Assembly: GCA_050946255.1 (NCBI GenBank)
Contig: JBMNUL010000063.1
Span: 1 to 13,541, forward strand
DNA: 13,541 nucleotides
Reading direction: 5' to 3'
Source of the DNA: JBMNUL01 sp050946255
Lineage (GTDB): Bacteria; Actinomycetota; Coriobacteriia; Coriobacteriales; CADBOM01
The stretch's first letter is position 1. Every line of letters begins with the position of its first letter. The position numbers and the translations under genes were made by a program. Below are positions 1-9,060 of this stretch, in pieces. The notes beneath the pieces are model-generated. The model was given only the letters and a program-made list of their open reading frames with translations. It made no database searches and had not been told where the DNA came from.

Positions 1-188
1 CCAACGCCGGGCTCGCCTGCGAGGTCGCGCCCGTGACTACCGAGGAGTACACGAAGGTGAACCCCCAGAGCGCCCCGCGCCCCGCGTGGTCGATCCTGGA
101 CAACAAGCGCCTGCGCGACACCGTCGGCGACGAGATGCGCTCGTGGGACGTCGCGCTCGACGAGTTCATGCGCACGGTGGAGCTGTAG
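1..188 (+). CDS. rfbD: dTDP-4-dehydrorhamnose reductase (RmlD), C-terminal end only
   Basis: The 5' part lies outside the window; the visible frame (codons from base 3) gives the last 61 residues and ends at TAG 186-188. RmlD reduces dTDP-4-dehydro-L-rhamnose to dTDP-L-rhamnose with NAD(P)H in the cytoplasm, the last step of rhamnose donor synthesis. The segment carries the family's C-terminal signature: PVTTEEY, then SAPRPAWSILDN (the RP-x-x-S-x-LDN motif), then a short helix ending SWDVALDEFM. It may be a free RmlD or the end of an RmlC-RmlD fusion; the window cannot decide. The next gene starts 11 bases after the stop, so the two are almost certainly co-transcribed. Codon use is strongly G/C at third positions, unlike the following glycosyltransferases. 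Confidence 0.88.
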   Translation, partial: NAGLACEVAPVTTEEYTKVNPQSAPRPAWSILDNKRLRDTVGDEMRSWDVALDEFMRTVEL

Positions 189-199
189 GGGAGGGTTGC

Positions 200-2626
200 A
201 TGGCCATTCACTTCGGGAGGATGACTCGCGGACGCGGCAAGATCTATCGCCTGATCACTATCACCGAATTTCCGACAGGAGGGTCGGCAAAGGCGGAGGT
301 GTCGGCCGTCAACGGGTTCTCGCTTCCCTCGACGTTCGTTCATTACCATGGTGACGAATGGCTGCTCATCCTTCCGATAATGAAGGTGTCTCAACAAGTT
401 CTCGTGAGCGTGCATGACGCGGACGGCGCCTGTGTCATGCACGATCGCCGCATCATCCAGCCCTCGCTTGCTCGGCTCGATTCTGCGCGGAACACGATAA
501 TGGACAACGAGGATATCCTCCATGTCCGGAACTATGACATGCGCGCACTGCCTGGTCTTTGGCAGGTAGATGTCAAACGGATCATCTTCGCAAGCGAAGG
601 TGACAATATCGTCCAAGGAGAGGCCCGTCTGCTTGCCGATGGGAAGGATATTCTGGAGGGGGAGGTCTCCCTCTCGGTGTTGAATCATCGTGGAGAGCAA
701 TGTTCCATCGGACCTTGGATCAAGCTGAAGGATCTCGTTCAGGAAGCGGACGATAGCCCTGGTTGGTTCGTTCGTGTCTTCCAGTTCTCGTTCAGAATTC
801 CGTCAGACCTCGACGCTTTCATCGTAGACGTCAGGGGATGTGACACGTCAGGTTTCCGCGACATGATGTCCTATGACGTATCCGCCCTGCGGGGCGTTCG
901 GAATTCGGAGAGGCTCCGCGCATTCGACGATGGTCGGTATTCGGATTGGTACAAGGAATTCCACGAGGCATCTCATGCCGATTTGGCGATGCAGCGCCAT
1001 CGTTCCTTCGACTGGATGCCAATGTTCTCGATCGTGGTTCCGGTCTTCAACACTCCGCTTCAGTTCTTCGAGACGATGGTGGATTCGGTCGTTCGCCAGA
1101 GCTATGGCAACTTCGAGCTTATTCTCGTGAATGCTTCTCCGGACAATGCAGAACTGGATGCGGCAATCAAACGACGTGCTGCAAGTGACGGACGGATTTC
1201 TGTGGTCACGCTTGCTGAGAACAAGGGAATCGCGCTGAACACGGCAGCAGGCATCCAAGCTTCGACTGGAGACTTTATCGCCTTCCTTGACCATGATGAC
1301 ACGCTCGCCCTGGATGCCCTTTTCTGCTACGCACGTGCCATCAATGACACCCCTGATATCGACATGCTCTACTCCGATGAGGACCATCTTCAGAACGGGT
1401 CATACGTCAATCCGTACTTCAAGCCTGACTGGAGCCCTGACCTGCTCTTGGGGATGAACTACGTCTGTCACTTCCTCTGTGTGCGAGCCAGCGTCCTCAG
1501 GCAGATCGAGCTCCCGGATGCGCGCTTCGATGGATCCCAAGATCATTACCTTGCACTCGCGGTCGGGGAGTACGCCCGGTCAGTGGCTCACGTTCCAAGG
1601 GTGCTCTACCACTGGCGGATACATGAGGCATCGACTGCGAACAACATCGGGGCCAAGCCCTATGCCGTTGAGGCCGGACGCCTGGCTGTCCAAGCCCACC
1701 TTGACCGAATCGGCGCGAACGCGCGCGCCGTTCATTCCGAGCGGGTACCAGACCGCTATGAGGTGGTCTATGACCTGCAATCAAGACCGCTGGTTTCGGT
1801 AATCATCCCGAACAAGGATGCGATCGGCGTTCTCGGGGGTTGCATCGACTCCATCATCGCGAAGACCACGTACGAGAACTACGAGATCGTCATCGTGGAG
1901 AACAATTCCGAGGATCCGGAGACATTCGCGTTCTATGAGCGCGCTTGCGAGCGAGATGCTCGTATCCGTGTCGTTCGATACGATGGCCCCTTCAATTACT
2001 CTGCCATCATGAACAAGGGCGTAGCGGAGGCACATGGTGACTATCTGCTCCTGCTGAACAACGATACGGAAGTCATCACTCCCGAGTGGATGGAACGCAT
2101 GCTCGCCCTTGCGATGCGCCCCAAGACCGGTGCCGTCGGGGTCAAGCTGCTGTTCGCCGACCGGACGGTCCAGCACTGCGGCGTCGTGATGACGACCGTC
2201 GGCCCTGGCCATGTCGGGCTGTATGCCAGCGATGATGATCCAGGATATGTCGAGACGCTGCGCATCATGCACAACGTGAGCGTTGTGACCGCTGCGTGCC
2301 TCATGACGAGCCGTAAGGTCTATGAGGAGGTCGGTGGCATGGACGAGGGGTTCCCCACCGACTACAACGATGTCGATTTCTGCCTGAAGGTCTGCGAGAC
2401 CGGCAGATTCGTTACCGTGGATCCTTCTGTGGAGCTCTTCCATTATGAATCTGTCTCGCGTGGCTACCACGTGAGCGATGCAATGAAGAAGGCTTTCGTC
2501 CTGTCGAAGGCAAGGCTCAGCGAGCGGTGGCCGGGATACTTCGCGCTCGGAGACCCGTACTACAATCCGAACTTCGCACTTGGGGATGCGAGTTATCGGC
2601 TCGGGACCGGACAAGAGAATGTCTAG
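200..2626 (+). CDS. Large glycosyltransferase with tandem GT2 domains and beta-rich N-terminus
   Basis: An 808-residue cytoplasmic or membrane-associated protein with no clear membrane segment. Residues about 1-270 look like one or two beta-rich modules. The first GT-A domain starts near residue 276 (FSIVVPVFN) and has DHDD at 364-367 as the metal-binding DxD and a later HVPRVLYHWR block. The second starts near 532 (VSVIIPNKD), with NNDTE at 620-624 and NDVDFC near 723-728 as metal and catalytic-base motifs. Two intact domains suggest it adds two sugars, plausibly including rhamnose given the rml neighbours; substrates are inferred, not shown. The start is ATG 200 because GGGGAGG (188-194) sits 5 bases upstream; the frame stays open to base 86, but that part overlaps rmlD. 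It follows rmlD by 11 bases and overlaps the next gene by 8, so it is part of an operon. Confidence 0.9.
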   Translation: MAIHFGRMTRGRGKIYRLITITEFPTGGSAKAEVSAVNGFSLPSTFVHYHGDEWLLILPIMKVSQQVLVSVHDADGACVMHDRRIIQPSLARLDSARNTIMDNEDILHVRNYDMRALPGLWQVDVKRIIFASEGDNIVQGEARLLADGKDILEGEVSLSVLNHRGEQCSIGPWIKLKDLVQEADDSPGWFVRVFQFSFRIPSDLDAFIVDVRGCDTSGFRDMMSYDVSALRGVRNSERLRAFDDGRYSDWYKEFHEASHADLAMQRHRSFDWMPMFSIVVPVFNTPLQFFETMVDSVVRQSYGNFELILVNASPDNAELDAAIKRRAASDGRISVVTLAENKGIALNTAAGIQASTGDFIAFLDHDDTLALDALFCYARAINDTPDIDMLYSDEDHLQNGSYVNPYFKPDWSPDLLLGMNYVCHFLCVRASVLRQIELPDARFDGSQDHYLALAVGEYARSVAHVPRVLYHWRIHEASTANNIGAKPYAVEAGRLAVQAHLDRIGANARAVHSERVPDRYEVVYDLQSRPLVSVIIPNKDAIGVLGGCIDSIIAKTTYENYEIVIVENNSEDPETFAFYERACERDARIRVVRYDGPFNYSAIMNKGVAEAHGDYLLLLNNDTEVITPEWMERMLALAMRPKTGAVGVKLLFADRTVQHCGVVMTTVGPGHVGLYASDDDPGYVETLRIMHNVSVVTAACLMTSRKVYEEVGGMDEGFPTDYNDVDFCLKVCETGRFVTVDPSVELFHYESVSRGYHVSDAMKKAFVLSKARLSERWPGYFALGDPYYNPNFALGDASYRLGTGQENV

Positions 2627-4787
2627 TGATCGCCTCCCGTTCCTCAAGGCGATTCGTTGGCCGATGCGAGGCTTCGGCAGGCGAGGGCAGCGTGCAGAAC
2701 AGGAGCATGCTCCTTCTGGGCGGCATGCCGCTGAAGATTCGAAGGACGAGCTCGTCCTTGAAGCGGTCGAAGGAGTGTTCCCAGAGCGAGATGTCATCCG
2801 CGGAAGGGTGTGCATTGAGATTCCTGCCGGTTCAGATCAGGCGTGTTCGGTAAGCGTCTCGGTGACGGACGAGCATGGAAGTTCCTGCACGATGGGGGAC
2901 GTGACAATCGTTGATGATGTGCTGAAATCCACATCGCTTGGCTCCACATATCGTGAGACGACCTTCCGGACGATAGTTTCGGCAAGAGCGCAGCGCATCT
3001 CCCTTTGTGCCTCATATGGTGATTCTGCGATTCCCGATGTCAGGGCCACGTACGACCCGTTTGCCATGAGAGAGCTTCGGCTCAGTTCTCGATTCCGAGA
3101 GCGCACAGGCTTAGGCAGCGGATATTCTGCATGGTTCGAGAGGTCTCAGCGTCCGACAGCCGACGAGCTTCGGCATCAACGCGAAGTTAGCTTCCCGATT
3201 GAGCCCACCTTCTCCTTCGTGGTCCCGCTCTATCGGACTCCTATCGAGTACCTTGACGAGATGGTCTCCTCAGTCCTCACACAGACATATGGACGCTTCG
3301 AGCTTCTGTTGGTGGATGCTTCTCCGGAGCTGGAGAGCCTCGAGCGCGCGGCAAGACGCTGGGAGCGAGGCGACGAGCGTGTCCGTCTGATCCTGCTTGA
3401 AGAGAACCGGGGCATCGCTTCCAATACCGCGGTCGGAATCGAGGCTGCCGTTGGGGAGTTCATCGCATTCCTCGACCACGATGATTTTCTCGAGCCGAAC
3501 CTCTTGTACGAATATGTCCGTGCGATCAACGAGCATCCCGACTGTGACATGCTGTATTGCGACGAGGACAAGTATCTCGAAGGCGATTTTTGCCAAGGGA
3601 CGCTGAAGGCTGATTTCGATTGGGCGGCATATCGTTCGACGAACTACCTGAACCATCTGCTGGCAGTACGTCGCTCTGTCTTGAACGAGCTCGACGAGCT
3701 TCCGTCTTCCGAGTTTGACGGTGCCCAGGACTATTGCCTTGGGCTACTCGTTGCCGAGCGAGCGCGTAGGGTCTGCCATGTGCCGCTCGTCCTGTATCAC
3801 TGGCGGATTCATGAGGGGTCGTCTGCTGGGAAGGGCGATGCGAAGTCGTGGGCCTATGAAGCCGGACAACGAGCGCTTGCGGCGCATTACCAGCGAATCG
3901 GCATCCCCGCCCAGGTCTCCGAGATGCCTGGGCATCTTGGCCATTTTCGGGCACAGTGGGATCTGGAGAAGGAGACGAGCGCTTCCGTAGTGGTCGTCTT
4001 CCGGAACGATGCCAAGGCGACCGCAAGATGCGTACATGCCATTCGTTCAAAATGTTCCGAAGCAATCTCGGAGATTATCGTCATCGGGAAGGGTTGCTCG
4101 TCGGCAGAGGGCATGGCCTTGGATGGAGAAGGAATTCGGTTCCTGGAACTCCCCGAAGGAGTCGGCTATACGAGCGCATACCTTCATGCCGCTCGATATG
4201 CCCACGGAAGGCTGATTGCCTTTCTCGATGAGAGAGTGCAAGCGCTGTCGGATGATTGGCTCATCGAGCTCGCCCGCCCGTTCTCCTTCGAAGACGTCTG
4301 CTGCACCACGGGGCAGAGCATTCTGCCGTCCGGCATCGTTTTTGATGCCGGAATCGCCTTGGTGGGCGGCGTGCCTGCCCATGCCGGAGAAGACTATCTG
4401 ATAGGAAAGCCGTGCTTTCCGGATTTCATTAACTACCAGCAAGGCAGAAGCGCTGCGATTCCGCTATGCATGATGGTTCGCAGGGAGGAGTTCGTGAGAA
4501 CCGGGGGGTTCGACGCCGACCTGACGCCTTCCTATTCGGCGATGAGCTGGTGTCTTGACCGTCGGGCAGAAGGACGAAGAACGATTTACACGCCCCTTGC
4601 GGTTGCAACTCTCGGAGACGCATCGATACGTTCGCTCGCTGAGCGTAGGGAAGAGGAGGAATCCCGCTCTCGATTTGTTGAACGGAGCGCGGGGATGACA
4701 CCCGATGATCCCTTCATGAGCAAGTGGTTTGAACCAGGGACCGGTCATGGCGAGTTGATTGGCGCGGTGATACCAGAGGGGAGCTGA
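2619..4787 (+). CDS. Paralogous tandem GT2 glycosyltransferase with a degenerate second domain
   Basis: A 722-residue paralog of the preceding protein. Its first GT2 domain (from about 198, FSFVVPLYR) keeps VDASPE, DHDD at 286-289 and HVPLVLYHWRIHEG, with about half of the positions identical to the neighbour's first domain. The second region (about 455-680) aligns in layout to the neighbour's second GT2, but NNDTE is replaced by LDERV (537 onward) and NDVDFCLK by SAMSWCLDR (640 onward). It therefore probably lacks activity, leaving one working transferase site. The N-terminal region (about 30-190) is shorter than the neighbour's and resembles only its second beta-rich part. The start chosen is ATG 2619, overlapping the previous stop (2624-2626) with weak AAGAGA upstream, which suggests translational coupling; ATG 2664 has no ribosome binding site. 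Substrate unknown. Confidence 0.87.
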   Translation: MSSDRLPFLKAIRWPMRGFGRRGQRAEQEHAPSGRHAAEDSKDELVLEAVEGVFPERDVIRGRVCIEIPAGSDQACSVSVSVTDEHGSSCTMGDVTIVDDVLKSTSLGSTYRETTFRTIVSARAQRISLCASYGDSAIPDVRATYDPFAMRELRLSSRFRERTGLGSGYSAWFERSQRPTADELRHQREVSFPIEPTFSFVVPLYRTPIEYLDEMVSSVLTQTYGRFELLLVDASPELESLERAARRWERGDERVRLILLEENRGIASNTAVGIEAAVGEFIAFLDHDDFLEPNLLYEYVRAINEHPDCDMLYCDEDKYLEGDFCQGTLKADFDWAAYRSTNYLNHLLAVRRSVLNELDELPSSEFDGAQDYCLGLLVAERARRVCHVPLVLYHWRIHEGSSAGKGDAKSWAYEAGQRALAAHYQRIGIPAQVSEMPGHLGHFRAQWDLEKETSASVVVVFRNDAKATARCVHAIRSKCSEAISEIIVIGKGCSSAEGMALDGEGIRFLELPEGVGYTSAYLHAARYAHGRLIAFLDERVQALSDDWLIELARPFSFEDVCCTTGQSILPSGIVFDAGIALVGGVPAHAGEDYLIGKPCFPDFINYQQGRSAAIPLCMMVRREEFVRTGGFDADLTPSYSAMSWCLDRRAEGRRTIYTPLAVATLGDASIRSLAERREEEESRSRFVERSAGMTPDDPFMSKWFEPGTGHGELIGAVIPEGS

Positions 4788-4807
4788 TCTCGTCATATCG
4801 GAGACGC

Positions 4808-4835
4808 TTGCTATCAGGTTTGCGCCTTGTAATAG
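4808..4835 (+). promoter_or_regulatory. Putative sigma-70-type promoter for rmlB
   Basis: TTGCTA (4808-4813), a 16-base spacer and TAATAG (4830-4835) lie in the 101-base gap between the second glycosyltransferase and rmlB, leaving a leader of about 45 bases. Hexamer matches are fair rather than perfect. No hairpin plus T-run separates the gap from the upstream operon, so read-through is also possible. Confidence 0.4.
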
Positions 4836-4888
4836 ACTACTAAGGTACGATTTCAGTATGCAGATTGTTGGACGGGAAAAGGAAACCC

Positions 4889-5992
4889 ATGAAGACCTAC
4901 CTCGTGACCGGCGGCGCCGGGTTCATCGGATCGAACTTCGTGCTCTACATGCTCAGACGCCATGATGACGTTCGCATCGTCAACGTCGACGCGCTCACCT
5001 ACGCTGGGAACCTCGAGAACCTGGCCGAGGTCGAGGATGATCCACGCTACGACTTCGAGCAGAAGGACATCCGCGACCGCGCCGCGATGGACGCCCTCAT
5101 GGCGAAGTACTCGCCGGACTACGTGATCAACTTCGCGGCGGAGAGCCACGTGGATCGCTCGATCGCCACGCCGGAGGTCTTCGCGGACACGAACGTGCTC
5201 GGCACGGTGACGCTCCTGAACGCCTGCCGCGCCGCTTGGGAGCAGCCGGACGGGGGCTTTGGCGACCACCGATACCTGCAGGTATCGACCGACGAGGTCT
5301 ACGGCACGCTCGCCATTCCCGAGAGGCTCAACCCCAACGGTAGCCCGGCCGACCCCGAGCACACGGATTACTTCCGCGAGACCACGCCGCTCTCGCCGCA
5401 CAGCCCTTACTCGGCCTCGAAGGCCTCTGCCGACCTCTTCGTGCGTGCCTACCACGACACTTACGGATTCCCGTCGATCATCACGCGCTGCTCCAACAAC
5501 TACGGGCCCTACCAGTTCCCCGAGAAGCTCATCCCGCTCATGATCAACAACGCGCTCGCACACAAGGCTCTGCCGGTTTACGGCGATGGCCTCAACGTGC
5601 GTGACTGGCTCTACGTCGAGGACCACTGCAAGGCCATCGACATGGTCTGCTCGGGTGGTACGCTCGGCGAGGCCTACAACGTCGGCGGCCACAACGAGCG
5701 CGCCAACATCTTCATCGTGAAGACGATCATTGCCGAGACCTCCCGCGTCGTGGGCGACCCTGCCATCAACGAGTCCCTGATCACCTACGTCACCGACCGC
5801 AAGGGCCACGACCGCCGATACGGCATCGCGCCGGACAAGATCAAGGCCGACCTCGGCTGGTATCCCGAGACCGCCTTTGAGGACGGCATCAAGCTCACCA
5901 TCGACTGGTACCTTTCTCACAAGGAATGGATGGAGCACGTCACAAGCGGTGCCTATCAGGACTACTACAAGCGCATGTACGAGGGCAGGTAG
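4889..5992 (+). CDS. rfbB: dTDP-glucose 4,6-dehydratase (RmlB)
   Basis: RmlB converts dTDP-D-glucose to dTDP-4-dehydro-6-deoxy-D-glucose with bound NAD+, the second step of dTDP-L-rhamnose synthesis. The 367-residue protein is an extended short-chain dehydrogenase: the Rossmann motif TGGAGFIG with G8, G11 and G14; AAESHVDRS; STDEVYG with the family's catalytic T134-D135-E136; and Y174-SAS-K178 as the YxxxK pair. Further on are the RCSNNYGPYQFPEKLIP block and RDWLYVEDH, both diagnostic for RmlB rather than other epimerases. The start is ATG 4889, preceded by AAAAGGA at 4877-4883; a TTG 24 bases earlier is in frame but unneeded. Third codon positions are almost all G or C, as in the two rml fragments at the window edges. 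The DUF2142 gene follows after 60 bases. Confidence 0.97.
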   Translation: MKTYLVTGGAGFIGSNFVLYMLRRHDDVRIVNVDALTYAGNLENLAEVEDDPRYDFEQKDIRDRAAMDALMAKYSPDYVINFAAESHVDRSIATPEVFADTNVLGTVTLLNACRAAWEQPDGGFGDHRYLQVSTDEVYGTLAIPERLNPNGSPADPEHTDYFRETTPLSPHSPYSASKASADLFVRAYHDTYGFPSIITRCSNNYGPYQFPEKLIPLMINNALAHKALPVYGDGLNVRDWLYVEDHCKAIDMVCSGGTLGEAYNVGGHNERANIFIVKTIIAETSRVVGDPAINESLITYVTDRKGHDRRYGIAPDKIKADLGWYPETAFEDGIKLTIDWYLSHKEWMEHVTSGAYQDYYKRMYEGR

Positions 5993-6052
5993 CAGAGGCT
6001 AGAGCCGGACGGCCACAATAATTCATATTGCGCTATCACCGAGAGGCTGATT

Positions 6053-7681
6053 ATGGAAGAGAAAGCGGACGAGAGCAAGCAGAAGGGGGAAGACTCCCGA
6101 TGGCTTGCTCGTGTCACGCATCGGCTATCTTCTTTTCCGCATTTCGGTATCGTCCTGATTGCGGGGGCTTTCCTGCTCGTTAATGCCCTCTATTGGTTTT
6201 CTGTGGCCGATTCGTACTGGTCACTTATTTTTTCTCTAACTACCATTGTGCTGTTCCTCCTCGCGTATTTTCTCTACGCGCGCAATTCGAATGAAGAGCC
6301 CAATGTGGGCCGATGGTATCTTATGGTTCTATGCTGTTCGGGCCTCGTGTACTGCATGGTTTTCACGCCGATGACCGTCCCGGACGAGCGCTATCACTTC
6401 CAGGCGTCGTATGAGCTATCAAATGCGTTGATGGGCTCGGGATATCCAAGCTCCATTACCGATGTTTCTATGCGGAAGTGTGACGCTGAGTTTACGGATG
6501 ATTGTGCTTGGACGGTGCAACGGTCGGACTACGAAGTCATAGCAGCTGAAATGGGAACCTTTTTCTGTGATTCCGAAGCGATGGTGTCTAGACCTGTTGA
6601 CACGGGAAAGATTCAGGCAAGCCAGAATCCTATTCAGCTCAAGCTTCCTTCCGCCCTCGGGATTACCCTCGCGCGGCTACTGCATCTGGGGCCTTGCTAT
6701 CTGTTCTACCTCGGCAGACTTTTCAATTTTTCGCTGTTCGCCGTGCTTGTCTACTTGGCTTGGCGTGTTTCCCCGATTGGGAAGAACGTAATCGTTGCGA
6801 CGTCGTTGTTGCCCATGACGTTGCACCTCGCGGCATCCTACTCATACGATGCGGGAACGATAGGGCTCGCCATTCTGTTGACCTCGCTCTGCCTGCGCGC
6901 GATTTTCAGGACTAATAGGCTTTCAGCGCGCGAGGCTGCCGAAATCATCATCACTGCTGCTCTGCTCGCCCCTTGCAAGTTGATCTATACGCCGATTGTG
7001 TGTTTGGTTTTTTTCATTCCCGCCAGGCGATTTTCGTCGAAGAGAAATGAGATCGTCTATAAATTCGGATCTATTGCTTTGGTGTTTGCATCACTCGTCG
7101 TAATTCGCCTTCCCGATCTGCTCAATATCGCTCAGGCTGGAGCGGCCTCAAACACGCTTGATGTCAGAGGAAGTGCGACAGGGCATTTTTATACAGTATC
7201 CCAGGTACTCGATGAGCCAATAAGATTCATCATTATGCTTGTTCGAACTTTGGATCAATATGGAGCTTTTTATCTTGAGGGAATTGTCGGAGGGTCGCTG
7301 GGTTGGTTCCAGAGCGAGATAGCCCTACCAGGATACTGGGTCTTGTTGCTCTATGCGCTGCTGGGATATGCATTGCTCGCTTCAGACGAGGATTCCTGGC
7401 AACCCCCACTATCGGTTCGGGTAGTCGGCCTCCTTCTCTGTACGGTAGCAGTTCTTGGAGTATTCCTTTCAATGTTGGTTGGCCATACATTTGACACGGA
7501 GCAGATAATAATGGGAGTCCAAGGGAGATACGCGCTCCCGATTCTTCCGCTGCTGCTCATATGCATAAGGCCTCTGAGAATTCGAGTAGAAGGCAAGTCT
7601 CTCGGGGTTGTGGTCTTGTCCTCTGTCTTTATTAACGCGGCAATCCTCACAAGGATTTTTTCAATCGCTTTGACCTTGTAG
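6053..7681 (+). CDS. DUF2142 family polytopic membrane protein
   Basis: A 542-residue integral membrane protein. After a charged N-terminus of about 28 residues there are hydrophobic segments near 31-50, 55-75 and 88-105, then a large probably extracytoplasmic loop, and many more segments to the C-terminus. The loop opens with VPDERYHF (P110-F116), which matches the PDE-x-x-HF pattern of DUF2142 proteins and recalls the acidic first-loop motif of GT-C enzymes. The loop has four cysteines in short order (near residues 142-175), which might form disulfides outside the cell. DUF2142 members are common in cell-wall polysaccharide clusters; a role as outward-facing glycosyltransferase or polymerase is inference. 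GAGAGG (6041-6046) precedes ATG 6053 by 6 bases. Codon use is clearly more AT-rich than in rmlB just upstream, although it is probably in the same transcript. Confidence 0.78.
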   Translation: MEEKADESKQKGEDSRWLARVTHRLSSFPHFGIVLIAGAFLLVNALYWFSVADSYWSLIFSLTTIVLFLLAYFLYARNSNEEPNVGRWYLMVLCCSGLVYCMVFTPMTVPDERYHFQASYELSNALMGSGYPSSITDVSMRKCDAEFTDDCAWTVQRSDYEVIAAEMGTFFCDSEAMVSRPVDTGKIQASQNPIQLKLPSALGITLARLLHLGPCYLFYLGRLFNFSLFAVLVYLAWRVSPIGKNVIVATSLLPMTLHLAASYSYDAGTIGLAILLTSLCLRAIFRTNRLSAREAAEIIITAALLAPCKLIYTPIVCLVFFIPARRFSSKRNEIVYKFGSIALVFASLVVIRLPDLLNIAQAGAASNTLDVRGSATGHFYTVSQVLDEPIRFIIMLVRTLDQYGAFYLEGIVGGSLGWFQSEIALPGYWVLLLYALLGYALLASDEDSWQPPLSVRVVGLLLCTVAVLGVFLSMLVGHTFDTEQIIMGVQGRYALPILPLLLICIRPLRIRVEGKSLGVVVLSSVFINAAILTRIFSIALTL

Positions 7682-7993
7682 AAATCGGTTCGTCATCAAA
7701 AGAGATGGCGAGCGGCGATTCAATCAATGTTATTGCATACTTTCGAGAATACTGTTAGAAATTATATATTTTAGCCGTCTTAAGAGCAGTAGACTGAATC
7801 GATATCCAATTTATTCAAGTCGAAGCGTGGAATCATATTGATGATGAGATCTTTTCGTATTCGGATGGAGATATTGGCGGTTCGATAACATCCAGTGCAT
7901 CTCGGCTTGTCTCACAACGCCCATACCATGTTCAGAAGGTCATTGGACGATTGGTGCGAGAGGTGCCACGAATAGCGAAATATCGACAGGCCC
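7682..7993. other. 312-base AT-richer spacer between convergent genes
   Basis: This spacer separates the DUF2142 gene (plus) from a GT2 gene (minus). It is visibly AT-richer than its flanks, most so around 7745-7785 (ATTATATATTTTAG). I found no convincing hairpin plus T-run terminator, although two converging transcripts should end here. TTGCAT (7733-7738) and TAGAAA (7756-7761) with 17 bases between them form a weak plus-strand promoter-like pair. A plus-strand frame is open from 7798 to the TGA at 8002-8004 (68 codons), but it has no usable start or ribosome binding site; it may be a gene remnant or chance. Confidence 0.5.
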
Positions 7994-9049
7994 CTACCAC
8001 TTGATGTCAATGCCGAGATGACTGGTGATGGCAGAATATGCTGAGAGAAATGCTGGCAGCAGACCGAGCTTATAGAAGCGCGAAACCGTCAGCAGGCGTC
8101 TATAGGTCTTACCGTGAAGACGAGCATAGCGGCCGTTGATGTAGGGCGAGTCATGCCACGTCGGGAAGTTCTCATTCAAGAACTCGGTGCACTTCTTTAT
8201 GGTGGCATCAAGGTCGCAATCGGGAGATGCGGCAAGGCGATAGTTGAAGGAGATGCCAAGGTGCAGGAATGCGGCGGCATCCAATGCCTCTTGCTTGTTC
8301 TTTGGGGCACGTTCTTCTGTATAGCGCTGTTTGACCTCCTTGAATGCTGCATAAGTCGGCTCGATTTGCTGCGGCTTGACGGTTTGGATGATGGAATCGG
8401 AGCGAACCATATAGTTCACGAGGGATTCTGGAACGAATACGACTTTGCCCTGCATCTCGAGGTATGCGAGCCAATGGAAGAGCAGATCTTCGAGTACGGG
8501 TGGTGTTGCAGACAGGTCCTGTAGGCTCTTGAGCACAGAAGCGCGGAAGATCTTGTTCCAAGGGGCTCCGTTGAGCTCAAGCAGGCGCCCGGGGTCATGG
8601 GCGATGATGAAAGGTTCTCGTTGGTCGCACATCTCTCGGGACAGGACCTTGTCGCTCGTCAAATCGATGCGGGAGAATCCGCATACCGCAATGTCGGCAC
8701 CCGCTTGATGAGCGGCATCATAGAGGTCTTCGAGGAAATTTGGCTCTGCATAATCATCGCTGTCGAGAAAGCCGATGTATTCCCCTCGCGCCTTTGCGAT
8801 GCCATCCCAACGGCCCTTCCAAACCCCCTCATTCTGCTTGTCTATTATTACAATCCGCTCGGGATAGCGGGATTGCCACTCCTTGAGGATGTCGATGCAA
8901 TGGTCAGGCGAACCGTCGTTGATGAAGATGAGCTCGTAGTTATCCAATGTCTGTCCGATGAGGGAGGCAATGCATTTCGGCAGGTACCTCTCGACCTTAT
9001 AGCAGGGAACAATGATGCTCAGCTTGGGGTCTGTGGCGATGTCCTGCAT
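7994..9049 (-). CDS. GT2 family glycosyltransferase
   Basis: A 351-residue single-domain transferase that likely adds one sugar to a lipid-linked repeat unit on the cytoplasmic membrane face; donor and acceptor are not readable from sequence. The GT-A fold opens at residue 10 (LSIIVPCYKVERYLPKC), followed by INDGSPD for nucleotide binding and the metal-binding DSDD at 96-99 (FLDSDDYAEPN). A PWNKIFR block and PVLEDLLFHW follow, as in EpsJ/WcaA-like capsule and exopolysaccharide GT2 enzymes, then a helical C-terminal region with basic patches (YRRLLTVSRFYK). The start is ATG 9049: a perfect AGGAGG lies 11 bases upstream (9061-9066) and the fold begins just after it. The frame is open to base 9277, but that extension would overlap the divergent gene and shows no domain. 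It stands alone on the minus strand between two plus-strand units. Confidence 0.88.
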   Translation of the reverse strand: MQDIATDPKLSIIVPCYKVERYLPKCIASLIGQTLDNYELIFINDGSPDHCIDILKEWQSRYPERIVIIDKQNEGVWKGRWDGIAKARGEYIGFLDSDDYAEPNFLEDLYDAAHQAGADIAVCGFSRIDLTSDKVLSREMCDQREPFIIAHDPGRLLELNGAPWNKIFRASVLKSLQDLSATPPVLEDLLFHWLAYLEMQGKVVFVPESLVNYMVRSDSIIQTVKPQQIEPTYAAFKEVKQRYTEERAPKNKQEALDAAAFLHLGISFNYRLAASPDCDLDATIKKCTEFLNENFPTWHDSPYINGRYARLHGKTYRRLLTVSRFYKLGLLPAFLSAYSAITSHLGIDIKW

Positions 9050-9060
9050 ATGAGAGGATG

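Noticed and set aside
1781..2815. 344-codon minus-strand frame opposite the tandem GT2 genes
   Set aside because: It spans the junction of two well-supported plus-strand genes, has no ribosome binding site or recognisable motif.
4853..5938. Long open frame on the minus strand opposite rmlB (361 codons)
   Set aside because: It mirrors rmlB and arises from its G/C-rich third positions; the peptide is a low-complexity mix of V, R, D and L with no domain, while rmlB is unmistakable.
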